From positions 1-54,984 of the forward strand of contig JADFNE010000028.1 of the NCBI GenBank assembly GCA_022563535.1: a DNA stretch of 54,984 nucleotides, read 5' to 3'. Numbering within the stretch: position 1 is the stretch's first letter; the number at the start of each line of letters is the position of its first letter. The DNA is from Myxococcales bacterium. Lineage in GTDB: Bacteria; Myxococcota_A; UBA9160; UBA4427. The notes under the pieces are model-generated. The model was given only the letters and a program-made list of their open reading frames with translations, did not search any database and was not told the DNA's origin. Shown one piece after another: positions 16,498 to 24,264 of the stretch. A program made the translations under genes and the position numbers.

Positions 16498-17420
16498 AGG
16501 ATCCTGTGCTCAGCCTGTGCGTGTGCACTCTCGACGGAGCCTCTCGCATCGCCGACACCCTCTGGAGCCTCGTCTGCCAGAGTGCCGACCCGGATCGCTA
16601 TGAAATTCTCGTCATCGAGAACGATGTTCAGGCCCAGGCCGCTACGAAGCGTGTGGTCGATGACATATGTGGGACGGGACGTGAGATCCGACTGGTCATA
16701 GAACCCAAGCTCGGTCTGTCGAACGCGCGCAACCGCGCAGTGCTCGAGAGCCGAGGCGACTTTGTCTTCTTCATCGACGACGACGCAACCGCGTCGCCCC
16801 GATTGGTCGAGAGTTACATCCGTGCGATCGAGGAACAGAGTCCAGACGTGATCGGGGGCAATATCCAGCCTTTGTTCGAACAGCCACCTCCCCCCGAGCT
16901 GGAGTACAGCTGGTGGCCCCACTGGTCTCTCAAACACTTTGGCGCGCAAGACCGTTGGCTTGCCACCGACGAGTATTTCTTGGGTACCAACGTCGGCGCC
17001 TCGCGCACGTTGCTGATGGAGCACGCCTTTGATGCGCGGCTGGGGCGCACCGGTGAGGATCTGACCGGAGGCGAAGAGTGGTATCTCGGCGATCAGCGCT
17101 TTCGCCGCCGCTTCGTCGCCGCCGCAACCGTGTTTCACCAGGTTCCAGTGGAACGCATGCAGCCGCGATATTTCGTGAAACGCATGTACTTCGGCACGAT
17201 CTCACGTGCGCGCATTACAGATCCGAATGCAAGCCTCCCCACGCTCCCACGGGTCGAGCGTTTGCGCCGGCACTTGCGTCGACCCGCTGGGCAGGCGGCA
17301 CTGCTATTTCGCAAACTCGTCTGGGCTGCGCGCATCGCCTTTGAGCGCCGCCGCTTCATCCGAGAGAAGATCCGAGAAAAGAACGCGAGCGAAGAACGCG
17401 GAAACGGAGGTGTGAAGTGA
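16494..17420 (+). CDS. Family 2 glycosyltransferase
   Basis: This is a 308-residue GT-A fold enzyme. The start LSLCVCTLDGASRIADTL is the typical N-terminal nucleotide-sugar strand. The metal-binding DxD lies in FFIDDDATASP at about residue 95. The acceptor region has GGNIQPLFEQ and, later, GEDLTGGEEWYLGDQRF with the acidic catalytic pair. The last 40 residues are strongly basic (RRRFIREKIREK) and may lie on the inner membrane. It overlaps both neighbours by GTGA, placing it firmly within the glycan operon, where it should add one sugar to a lipid-linked chain. Confidence 0.87.
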   Translation: MKDPVLSLCVCTLDGASRIADTLWSLVCQSADPDRYEILVIENDVQAQAATKRVVDDICGTGREIRLVIEPKLGLSNARNRAVLESRGDFVFFIDDDATASPRLVESYIRAIEEQSPDVIGGNIQPLFEQPPPPELEYSWWPHWSLKHFGAQDRWLATDEYFLGTNVGASRTLLMEHAFDARLGRTGEDLTGGEEWYLGDQRFRRRFVAAATVFHQVPVERMQPRYFVKRMYFGTISRARITDPNASLPTLPRVERLRRHLRRPAGQAALLFRKLVWAARIAFERRRFIREKIREKNASEERGNGGVK

Positions 17421-18826
17421 GCGATCCTTCGCTGCCCCGCCCCGATCCCGAACTCCAGGCATTTCTCGAACGCTTTCGCCTTGCGAGTCCTACGGGGATG
17501 GATGATCTCGCCGCGCGTTCAGCAGCGTCGATCGGAGAATCCCCGATCCGTCGAGCTGCGAAGGGCGGGATCGAACCCTTGGTCGAATGGGACCACTACC
17601 CGATCAGCATCACCTTTGATCCGACTGGCCGCTGCAATGTTGTCTGCGAGATGTGCGATTTCCATCGCGTTCGCAGCGACAAGGGCTGGAAGGTTCGACA
17701 GATGCCCGAACTCGATCCCGAAGTTTTGCGTGCGCGTTTGCGCGAAGAAGTACCCATGCGTCAAGTGATGTTCAGCGGGGGTGGGGCTGAGTTCTTCGTG
17801 CATAAGCGCTGGCCCGAGCTCGTCGAAGCGGCCCGGAGTCGGGCGCGGGAGATCGCTGTCATCACCAACGGTACGGCGATCACCGAAAAGGTGCGCGAGC
17901 GAATCGTCGATCTGCAAATGGAAGTGATTCGAGTTTCGCTCCACGGCGCAACAGCCAAGACCGCGATGGAGATCATGCGCGGTTCGCAGTTCGAGGCCGT
18001 AAAGGAGAACCTCTCCAAACTCGTGCGCCTGCGCGACGAACGCGGCGTTCGCTATCCGCGCCTGCATATCTCGTTTGTGGGTATGAAGAAAAATATCGCC
18101 GAGTTCCCCGACTTTGTGGAACTAGCAGCGGATCTCGGCGCCGATTCCGTGACCCTGAGCAGCTTGATGGAGCGCCCGGCCGACGGCATGGAACACACCC
18201 AGGGCCAAAGCCTGGTGCACGATCCAGATCGCCTGCGTGAAATCTGGCGATCGGCGTCGGCCAACGCCAGCAAGCGCGGCATCTCGTTGCTCGTCAACGA
18301 ACCGTATCGAAACCTCGTCGAGCATGTTGCGGAAGGCGTGGCCGTGAGTGACGACGACGACTTCGACGACGAACCGCATTCTCCGGTGAGTCGCGGCGAG
18401 ACGAAGCTTTGCCTGTTTCCCTTCGAGAAGCCCTTCGTAGGCTTGAACGGAAGCGTAGGCTTGTGCTGCTCGACCACGGGTCGTGATGTCGAGATGGGCA
18501 ATGCCGACGTTTCCTCCTTCGGTGCGGTATGGCACGGAGAATCCTACACGGCGTTGCGCCGTTCGCTCTTGACCGGAGAGAACCTGCCCGGTTTTTGTGC
18601 GCAGTGCCCTCGCGCCCCAAATGTAAAGCCCAAGACGATGGAGCTGCACGCAGCACTTCTCCACGCGCGCACGACCGGGAGGTTTACCGGCATTGCGATT
18701 GCATTGCGGAACCTCGCTCACTACCGCCGCTACCGGAGCGAATTGGCGCAGCTCCACATGCCACACATCCGCGTGATGTCGATTGCAAAGTCGGTGGTGC
18801 GTCGACTGCTCGGGATGGAGGTGTAG
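17417..18826 (+). CDS. Radical SAM protein with SPASM-like C-terminus
   Basis: This is a 469-residue protein. The 4Fe-4S motif CxxxCxxC is C73, C77 and C80 (GRCNVVCEMCDF). A GGGAE glycine motif follows near residue 121. The C-terminal cysteines C332, C350, C351, C394 and C397 suggest a SPASM-type domain with extra iron-sulfur clusters (VGLCCSTTGR, GFCAQCP). SPASM enzymes modify peptides or sugars; in polysaccharide loci they can be sugar epimerases, dehydrogenases or deoxygenases. The start overlaps the glycosyltransferase by four bases. Action on a glycan intermediate is inferred from context only. Confidence 0.85.
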   Translation: MSDPSLPRPDPELQAFLERFRLASPTGMDDLAARSAASIGESPIRRAAKGGIEPLVEWDHYPISITFDPTGRCNVVCEMCDFHRVRSDKGWKVRQMPELDPEVLRARLREEVPMRQVMFSGGGAEFFVHKRWPELVEAARSRAREIAVITNGTAITEKVRERIVDLQMEVIRVSLHGATAKTAMEIMRGSQFEAVKENLSKLVRLRDERGVRYPRLHISFVGMKKNIAEFPDFVELAADLGADSVTLSSLMERPADGMEHTQGQSLVHDPDRLREIWRSASANASKRGISLLVNEPYRNLVEHVAEGVAVSDDDDFDDEPHSPVSRGETKLCLFPFEKPFVGLNGSVGLCCSTTGRDVEMGNADVSSFGAVWHGESYTALRRSLLTGENLPGFCAQCPRAPNVKPKTMELHAALLHARTTGRFTGIAIALRNLAHYRRYRSELAQLHMPHIRVMSIAKSVVRRLLGMEV

Positions 18827-18829
18827 ACC

Positions 18830-19675
18830 GTGGCTGAAATCCCCATTACCTACATCAACCCTGAATCGGTCTCGGCCCGGCACTTCCTGGGCGAGTACTG
18901 GCACTATCGGGATCTGCTCTACTTCCTTACCTGGCGCGACGTCAAGGTGCGGTACAAGCAGACGCTGCTCGGCGTAGCCTGGGCGGTGCTCGTTCCCATG
19001 ATGCAAATGCTGATCTTTGGTGTGATTTTTGGCAAGGTCGCAAAACTTCCGTCAAACGGTCTCGACCCATTTGTCTTCTATTTGTGCGCGCTAGTTCCCT
19101 GGCAGTTCTTCGCCAATGCCCTCACCGCGTCGAGCGGTTCATTGGTCGCGCAGTCACATCTCCTCACCAAGGTCTATTTCCCGCGACTCTTCATCCCAGT
19201 GAGTGCGTGCGTGGCGAGCAGTATCGACTTCGCGATCTCTTTTGTGATGATGCTCCTGGTCATCATCGCTTTCGGCATCGTCCCCGCCGACACCATTGTC
19301 CTGATTCCCCCGATCATGCTCCTCTTCTTCTTGAACGCGGTTGGGGTCGGGACGCTGTTTGCCGCACTCGCAGTGCGCTACCGGGACGTTCGCTTCGTGG
19401 TGCCCGTGCTGGTGCAAACCTGGATGTACGCGTCGGTGCTCCTTCCTTTCAATCAATTGCCCGAGAGTTGGGGAGTCTGGCGATATCTCTATGCCCTCAA
19501 TCCACTGGTCGGCGAGATTGAAGCCTTTCGCTGGTGTCTCGTGCATCACGAAATGACGGATGCCAGCCCGCCCTGGATGCTGCTGGCGTTGGGAGTGCCC
19601 GCCAGCGTGTTGTTCATGGTCGTCGGGCTCCGCTATTTCCATCGGATGGAACGGAAGTTTGCCGATGCGGTCTGA
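18830..19675 (+). CDS. wzm: ABC-2 type polysaccharide export permease (Wzm-like)
   Basis: This is a 281-residue inner-membrane protein with six hydrophobic segments, the normal length for Wzm/KpsM permeases. The N-terminal amphipathic stretch LLYFLTWRDVKVRYKQTLLG and the segment LCALVPWQFFANAL are hallmarks of the family. It forms the channel that moves a finished undecaprenyl-linked O-antigen or similar polymer across the membrane. It starts at GTG 18830, three bases after the radical SAM gene, and is followed by its ATPase partner. The symbol reflects family resemblance rather than proven orthology. Confidence 0.88.
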   Translation: MAEIPITYINPESVSARHFLGEYWHYRDLLYFLTWRDVKVRYKQTLLGVAWAVLVPMMQMLIFGVIFGKVAKLPSNGLDPFVFYLCALVPWQFFANALTASSGSLVAQSHLLTKVYFPRLFIPVSACVASSIDFAISFVMMLLVIIAFGIVPADTIVLIPPIMLLFFLNAVGVGTLFAALAVRYRDVRFVVPVLVQTWMYASVLLPFNQLPESWGVWRYLYALNPLVGEIEAFRWCLVHHEMTDASPPWMLLALGVPASVLFMVVGLRYFHRMERKFADAV

Positions 19676-19699
19676 TCTCGTATAGGAGTCGAGCACGCG

Positions 19700-21025
19700 A
19701 TGAGCAATGACATCGCCATTCGCACCGAAGGACTCGGGAAGTGTTACCGGGTTGGAGAAGCTTCCGACCTCACCCTGAGCTTTCGCGAAGCCGCCATGGG
19801 TCGGCTGTGGGGCCAACTCCGCCGGTTCGTTCCGTCGATCGGTGGCAATGCCCACGCTGCGGTCGAGCGCGAGCTCTTCTGGGCATTGCGAAACTTTGAT
19901 CTCGAGGTGAAGAAAGGTGAGGTCATCGGGATCCTCGGTCGCAACGGTGCGGGCAAGTCGACACTGCTCAAGGTGCTCTCGCGCATCACGGCTCCAACTG
20001 AAGGCCGCGCTGAAATTCACGGCAGGGTGGGATCGCTACTCGAAGTGGGAACCGGGTTCCATCTCGAGTTGACCGGACGCGAAAATGTATTCTTGAACGG
20101 GGCCATCCTCGGGATGCGCAAAGCCGAGATCAAGGCTCGCTTCGACGAGATCGTCGATTTCTCCGAGATCGGAACCTTTATCGATACGCCTGTGAAGCGC
20201 TACTCGAGCGGCATGCGGATGCGCCTCGGATTTGTGGTCGCGGCTTTTCTCGAGCCCGAGATCCTCTTTATCGATGAAGTATTGGCGGTGGGAGACGCCG
20301 AATTTCGACGCAAGTGCATGGGGAAGATGGATTCCATCGCCGGGGAAGGGCGGACCATCCTCTTCGTGAGCCACAACATGTCCGCAATCTCGAATCTCTG
20401 CACTCGTGCGATCCTGATCGAGGATGGACGCTGTGTACTTTCTGGCGAACCCCAGGGCGTCATTCAGGATTACCTCGATCGGTCGGCCGCGGAATCGAGC
20501 GAACTCACTCCCGGCAGCTTCGATCTATCGGCTCGCAAAAACGCTTGGTCGGGGCCCGATCTGATCATCCGCAAGCTCGAGTTGCTCGATGCTGAGATGA
20601 ACCCGCGCAGCAGCTTCGCAATGGGAGAGAAGCTGTTCGTGCGCGTCCACCTCGAAGGAATGTCGGCTTCCAAGGGGGCGAGCGTCAGTTTGATCGTGAA
20701 GGACGGTAATGACCGCTGGCTCTGCGACCTCAATACGGCGATGAGCTGCAGCGGGATCAAGGAACCGAGGTCCTGGTCGGAAATCGCGACCCTCGAAATC
20801 GACCGCATTCCCTTTGTCCCAGGGCGCTATCCCCTTGCGATCAGCGTGGCCAGCGTCGGCACGAAAGGGCGGCTCGATTATGTCGATCGGGCAGCTGTGC
20901 TCGAGGTTACCGATGCAGATGTCTACGATAGCGGCTACAGCCTGAGCCGTTCGAAGGGCGTTCTCTATCTCGAGGGTCGCTGGAGCATCGAGGGCGCGCA
21001 GGACGACGAACCGTCCAGCGAGTAA
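19700..21025 (+). CDS. wzt: ABC transporter ATPase with C-terminal carbohydrate-binding domain (Wzt-like)
   Basis: This is a 441-residue protein. The ATPase domain has Walker A GRNGAGKST (80-88), the signature YSSGMRMRLGF (168-178), Walker B ILFIDEVLAVGD (188-199) and the His of FVSHNMS. Residues about 265-430 form a separate beta-rich domain (for example KLFVRVHLEG, PFVPGRYPLAISV) like the Wzt C-terminal domain. That domain reads the chemical cap of the O-antigen and decides which glycan is exported. This predicts that the glycan is finished with a terminal modification before export. It ends the operon; a hairpin overlaps its stop codon. Confidence 0.9.
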   Translation: MSNDIAIRTEGLGKCYRVGEASDLTLSFREAAMGRLWGQLRRFVPSIGGNAHAAVERELFWALRNFDLEVKKGEVIGILGRNGAGKSTLLKVLSRITAPTEGRAEIHGRVGSLLEVGTGFHLELTGRENVFLNGAILGMRKAEIKARFDEIVDFSEIGTFIDTPVKRYSSGMRMRLGFVVAAFLEPEILFIDEVLAVGDAEFRRKCMGKMDSIAGEGRTILFVSHNMSAISNLCTRAILIEDGRCVLSGEPQGVIQDYLDRSAAESSELTPGSFDLSARKNAWSGPDLIIRKLELLDAEMNPRSSFAMGEKLFVRVHLEGMSASKGASVSLIVKDGNDRWLCDLNTAMSCSGIKEPRSWSEIATLEIDRIPFVPGRYPLAISVASVGTKGRLDYVDRAAVLEVTDADVYDSGYSLSRSKGVLYLEGRWSIEGAQDDEPSSE

Positions 21026-21047
21026 CCGCCTCTACCTGAGGGCGGTT
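21024..21047 (+). terminator. Hairpin after the Wzt gene
   Basis: AACCGCC at 21024-21030 pairs with GGCGGTT at 21041-21047, and bases inside the loop can extend the stem with one bulge. It overlaps the stop codon of the ATPase gene. Only a short T run follows, so termination may be partial. It marks the end of the glycan operon. Confidence 0.5.
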
Positions 21048-21121
21048 TGCTAACCTCGCACGTGCATTGGGTTGCCAATCCGGCAACTGCCCAATCAATA
21101 GACATCAATAGACTCACAAAT

Positions 21122-21664
21122 ATGAACGGCATCAGAACGGAGGGCCGACCGATTCCGGAAGCCAGGGACGACAGCGATCGAAAGGTGATCCACGACGTGA
21201 ATACTCACGGGTGGCACGTTGTGAACATCTTGCCAGAAAACGAAACCCCGGGATGGGCCTTCACGATCGGCCTTGAGCAGAGCCTGAAACATCCCGAGAT
21301 CGTGGTCTTCGGCCTCGACTCGGAACTTGCCCATCCGCTCCTCAACGATCTTGGCGATGCAATTCGCGAGGGCCAGGTCTACGAACCGGGGCGCGAGTAC
21401 GCAGGACTTCTCGAAGGCGTGCAACTCACCTTTCGTCCAGTGCTGCCGGTCTGGTACCGGCCGTTTCTCGGAACCGCCCTCTGGTTCAACGACGGACCGT
21501 CTTTTTCCACTCTCCAGCTACTCTGGCCCGACAAGGGCGACCGCTTCCCCTGGCAGGACGGCTTTGACCCAGACTGGACCTGGGCGCAGCCCATGCTCTT
21601 CGAGTCCGATCCGGTCAGCGCAAATGTCGAAGCACTTTTGCGTTCACTCGGAGACCCGCAGTAG
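21122..21664 (+). CDS. DUF4262 domain protein
   Basis: This is a 180-residue protein from ATG 21122; the frame is open back to TTG 21047. The DUF4262 pattern is clear: VIHDVNTHGWHVVNILPENETPGWAFTIGL near the start, then HPEIVVFGL, and the C-terminal FNDGPSFSTLQLLWPDKGDRFPW. The family is widespread, cytoplasmic and uncharacterised. There is no strong ribosome site before either start. Its neighbours are unrelated, so no function is proposed. Confidence 0.82.
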   Translation: MNGIRTEGRPIPEARDDSDRKVIHDVNTHGWHVVNILPENETPGWAFTIGLEQSLKHPEIVVFGLDSELAHPLLNDLGDAIREGQVYEPGREYAGLLEGVQLTFRPVLPVWYRPFLGTALWFNDGPSFSTLQLLWPDKGDRFPWQDGFDPDWTWAQPMLFESDPVSANVEALLRSLGDPQ

Positions 21665-21751
21665 GGTCGTGAGTAGGGTCGTGCATTCGGGGTTTGGTAA
21701 CGTTCTGGTGGCGCGCCGATCGCCAGCGCCACACTGCGCATTGGAGGTGTC

Positions 21752-22135
21752 ATGCCAGAAGACGGACCAAAAGACGGACGACCTGGCGTGTGGATTGGCC
21801 ACGTTGAACTCCCGACCCAGGACGTCAAGACGATGTCCGAATTCATGGTTCAACTCGGTATGCGGCTGCTGATGGAGGGCGATGAGTTCGCAATTCTCGA
21901 GCTCCGCGGTGGGACTCATCTGGTTCTCACGAACTGCGACGAGCCCGCATCGGGTGAGGCTCCCTTCGATCTGATGGTCGAAGATCTGGACGCCAGCTAC
22001 GAGCGAATTCGCGCGCTCAATTATGTCACGTCGGAAATTGAGTCGGGGGAAATCCACAGTTCCTTCACGGTTACCGCACCATCCGGACACACGATCAAGT
22101 TCAACTCAAACCACGTATCCGACCAGCCGGTCTAG
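21752..22135 (+). CDS. VOC (glyoxalase/bleomycin resistance) superfamily protein
   Basis: This is a 127-residue, single-module-pair VOC protein. It begins WIGHVELPTQDVKTMSEFMV with the usual metal-ligand His, includes FAILELRGGTHLVLTN and ends FTVTAPSGHTIKFNSNH. The gene is preceded by a good GGAGGT site. VOC proteins act as metal-dependent isomerases, dioxygenases or binding proteins; the activity is not predictable here. The gap to the response regulator downstream is about 50 bases. Confidence 0.78.
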   Translation: MPEDGPKDGRPGVWIGHVELPTQDVKTMSEFMVQLGMRLLMEGDEFAILELRGGTHLVLTNCDEPASGEAPFDLMVEDLDASYERIRALNYVTSEIESGEIHSSFTVTAPSGHTIKFNSNHVSDQPV

Positions 22136-22186
22136 ACGCCAACATGGCCGAGAACTGATTTATTCACGAGCGTATCGAGGCGGGCC

Positions 22187-22747
22187 ATGTCACCTTTGAA
22201 ACTCCTGCTGGTTGAAGACAACGAATCACATTCGGTGCTCATGACTGAGCGGCTCACGGGACTTGGGGCAGAGGTTGTCCCCGTGCGTACGATCGCAGGC
22301 GCGATCCGGTTGCTCGAGACTGAATCTGCATTTGACCTCGCAGTTCTCGATCAAAACTTGCCCGATGGGTCCGGGTTCGAAGTGCAAGACTTCTTGAGCA
22401 AGCGCTCGAACCCCTTGCCCGTGCTCTTCGTAACCGCTGACGACCATGCGGAGCATGCGGTGCGGGCGATGAAACGGGGAGCCAGGGGATACGTCGTCAA
22501 GAGACCCGAGTATCTCAGCGAGCTGAGCGAGGAAGTTTCTTCGATCATCGATCTACACCAACTACACGAGAGACAACCCACAAGTTTCGTGTCCGAAACT
22601 CGTAGCGAGTACGAAATACAAGAGCGCGGCAAGCTGGCCGAAGCTCTCCAGCGAAATTGTTGGAACGTCTCGGCCACAGCCCGAGAGCTGGGCATCGGTC
22701 GAGGGAAGTTGCGCAGTCGCATGTCTACGCTGGGACTGGACGAGTAA
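22187..22747 (+). CDS. Response regulator with Fis-type DNA-binding domain, no AAA+ domain
   Basis: This is a 186-residue protein. The receiver domain spans about 4-125, with the acidic pair EDN, phosphorylation site Asp in LAVLDQNLPDGSG, and the Thr and Lys of VTADD and VVKRPEYL. A Fis-type helix-turn-helix follows at about 145-183 (NCWNVSATARELGIGRGKLRSRM). It resembles PrrA/ActR-type regulators, which lack the ATPase domain. Its receiver is similar to that of the next gene (shared DGSG, ADD, KRPEYL segments), suggesting a tandem duplication. No kinase is adjacent. Confidence 0.85.
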   Translation: MSPLKLLLVEDNESHSVLMTERLTGLGAEVVPVRTIAGAIRLLETESAFDLAVLDQNLPDGSGFEVQDFLSKRSNPLPVLFVTADDHAEHAVRAMKRGARGYVVKRPEYLSELSEEVSSIIDLHQLHERQPTSFVSETRSEYEIQERGKLAEALQRNCWNVSATARELGIGRGKLRSRMSTLGLDE

Positions 22748-22897
22748 CGCCAGCCGGCGACGTACTCGATCCTGCGTTCGTTCAATCGACCAAGCCACAG
22801 CCAATCCGAGCCAATTGCGACCAGACCCGACCAACTGTGGAGCAGGGCGCTCGAGCCCGCATCCAGGCATGTTATAAGCAACACGCGCGAAATTTCC

Positions 22898-22907
22898 GGG
22901 GGGGGGG
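22898..22907. repeat. G10 homopolymer just before the sigma-54 activator start
   Basis: Ten consecutive G residues end one base before the GTG start at 22909, in the place where a ribosome-binding site should be. Runs of this length can slip during replication and change the spacing or strength of translation initiation. The tract may also be misread in sequencing. Confidence 0.7.
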
Positions 22908-22908
22908 C

Positions 22909-24264
22909 GTGACTGCATCGGATGCCGTGTCACCGAGTTTGCTCATCGTTGAGGATGATCCCACTACAGCAACCTTGATCACCCAAGCGCTGTCCGCGAT
23001 CGACATTCGGCCCGAGATTGCTTCCAACTGTAGAGATGCATACCGCGCACTTCATCGCAGAGAGTATGCCTGTGTGGTGATCGACCTGGGCCTGCCCGAC
23101 GGCAGCGGGCACGATATTCAGAAAACGATTTCTCGCAAAGGGAACCCACCGCCAGTTGTGTTCGTTTCTGCAGATGATCAAGCCGAATCTGCAATTCAGG
23201 TTCTCCAGGCGGGTGCCGCGGAGTATGTGGTCAAACGTCCTGAGTACCTGGATCTGCTCCGAGACACGGTGATCAATCTGGTGAATCTCAACGTAGACGA
23301 TCGAACTTTCGCTAAGTCTCCGGGTGAACAGAGGAGCGGCGGTTCTGCCTCATGCACACTGATTGGAAACAGCAGGCAGATGCGCGAGGTGCGAAGCCGG
23401 ATTGATCGCTGCGCCAACGGTGATGTAACGGTGCTGATCACCGGCGAAACCGGAACCGGAAAAGAATTGGTTGCCCGCGCAATACACCGCGCCGGACCCG
23501 GCGCCGACGCGCCGTTTGTCGCCGTCAATTGTGCGGCGATCACGGGAAGTCTTTTCGAAAGTGAACTCTTCGGGTCGATTCGCGGCGCCTTCACCGGAGC
23601 GGTTCGCGACCGACGGGGGCTATTTGCGGCCGCGGGCCGCGGCACGATCTTTCTGGACGAAATCGGAGAGTTGCCCCTCGACGCCCAGGCAAAGCTTTTG
23701 CGGGTGCTCGAAGACAAGAGCTATCGACGTGTAGGAGATACGCGAGAAATCCACTCCCAGGCTCGAGTCGTCATTGCCACGAACCGCGACTTGCTCGAAG
23801 AAGTCGAGCAAGGAAATTTTCGAGAGGATCTGTTCTACCGGCTCGATGTCATGGGCATCGCTGTCCCGCCCATGCGCGAGCATCTGGTCGATCTACCGAT
23901 GCTCGTGGATCACTTTTTGGCTGCCGAAGCCGGGGATTTCGGATTGCGGCGCGCATCCACACCGGCGCTGGACCAGCTTCGAGTTCACTCCTGGCCGGGC
24001 AATGTTCGAGAGTTGCGTCACGCGATCACCCGCACCTTGTTGTGGACCGACGAAGTGGAGATCCAGCGTTTCGAACTTCGCTCCGGCGGCAATTCGCAGG
24101 TTTCCTCCCAGAACAGACGGGGGTTGGGATGGAGCCAAGTGGCTGCGGCCCTGTGCGCGCACAAAGGTCGCCTGGGGCCAACGTCCGAAGCCCTCGATGT
24201 GAGTGTGAGGACGCTTCAGCGGCGCATTCGCGATCTCAGAATGAACACGCGAGATTTTCGCTAA
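22909..24264 (+). CDS. Sigma-54-dependent NtrC-family response regulator
   Basis: This is a 451-residue protein. The receiver domain has the EDD pair and Asp in VVIDLGLPDGSG. The AAA+ domain has Walker A GETGTGKE, the GAFTGA loop that contacts sigma-54 (IRGAFTGAVRDR), Walker B GTIFLDEIGEL, and later FREDLFYRLDV and WPGNVREL. The C-terminal Fis-like helix-turn-helix is at about 415-447 (PTSEALDVSVRTLQRRIRDL). It activates RNA polymerase at -24/-12 promoters when phosphorylated. The frame is open further upstream, but GTG 22909 is where receiver homology begins. The stop overlaps the convergent gene by four bases. Confidence 0.9.
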   Translation: MTASDAVSPSLLIVEDDPTTATLITQALSAIDIRPEIASNCRDAYRALHRREYACVVIDLGLPDGSGHDIQKTISRKGNPPPVVFVSADDQAESAIQVLQAGAAEYVVKRPEYLDLLRDTVINLVNLNVDDRTFAKSPGEQRSGGSASCTLIGNSRQMREVRSRIDRCANGDVTVLITGETGTGKELVARAIHRAGPGADAPFVAVNCAAITGSLFESELFGSIRGAFTGAVRDRRGLFAAAGRGTIFLDEIGELPLDAQAKLLRVLEDKSYRRVGDTREIHSQARVVIATNRDLLEEVEQGNFREDLFYRLDVMGIAVPPMREHLVDLPMLVDHFLAAEAGDFGLRRASTPALDQLRVHSWPGNVRELRHAITRTLLWTDEVEIQRFELRSGGNSQVSSQNRRGLGWSQVAAALCAHKGRLGPTSEALDVSVRTLQRRIRDLRMNTRDFR

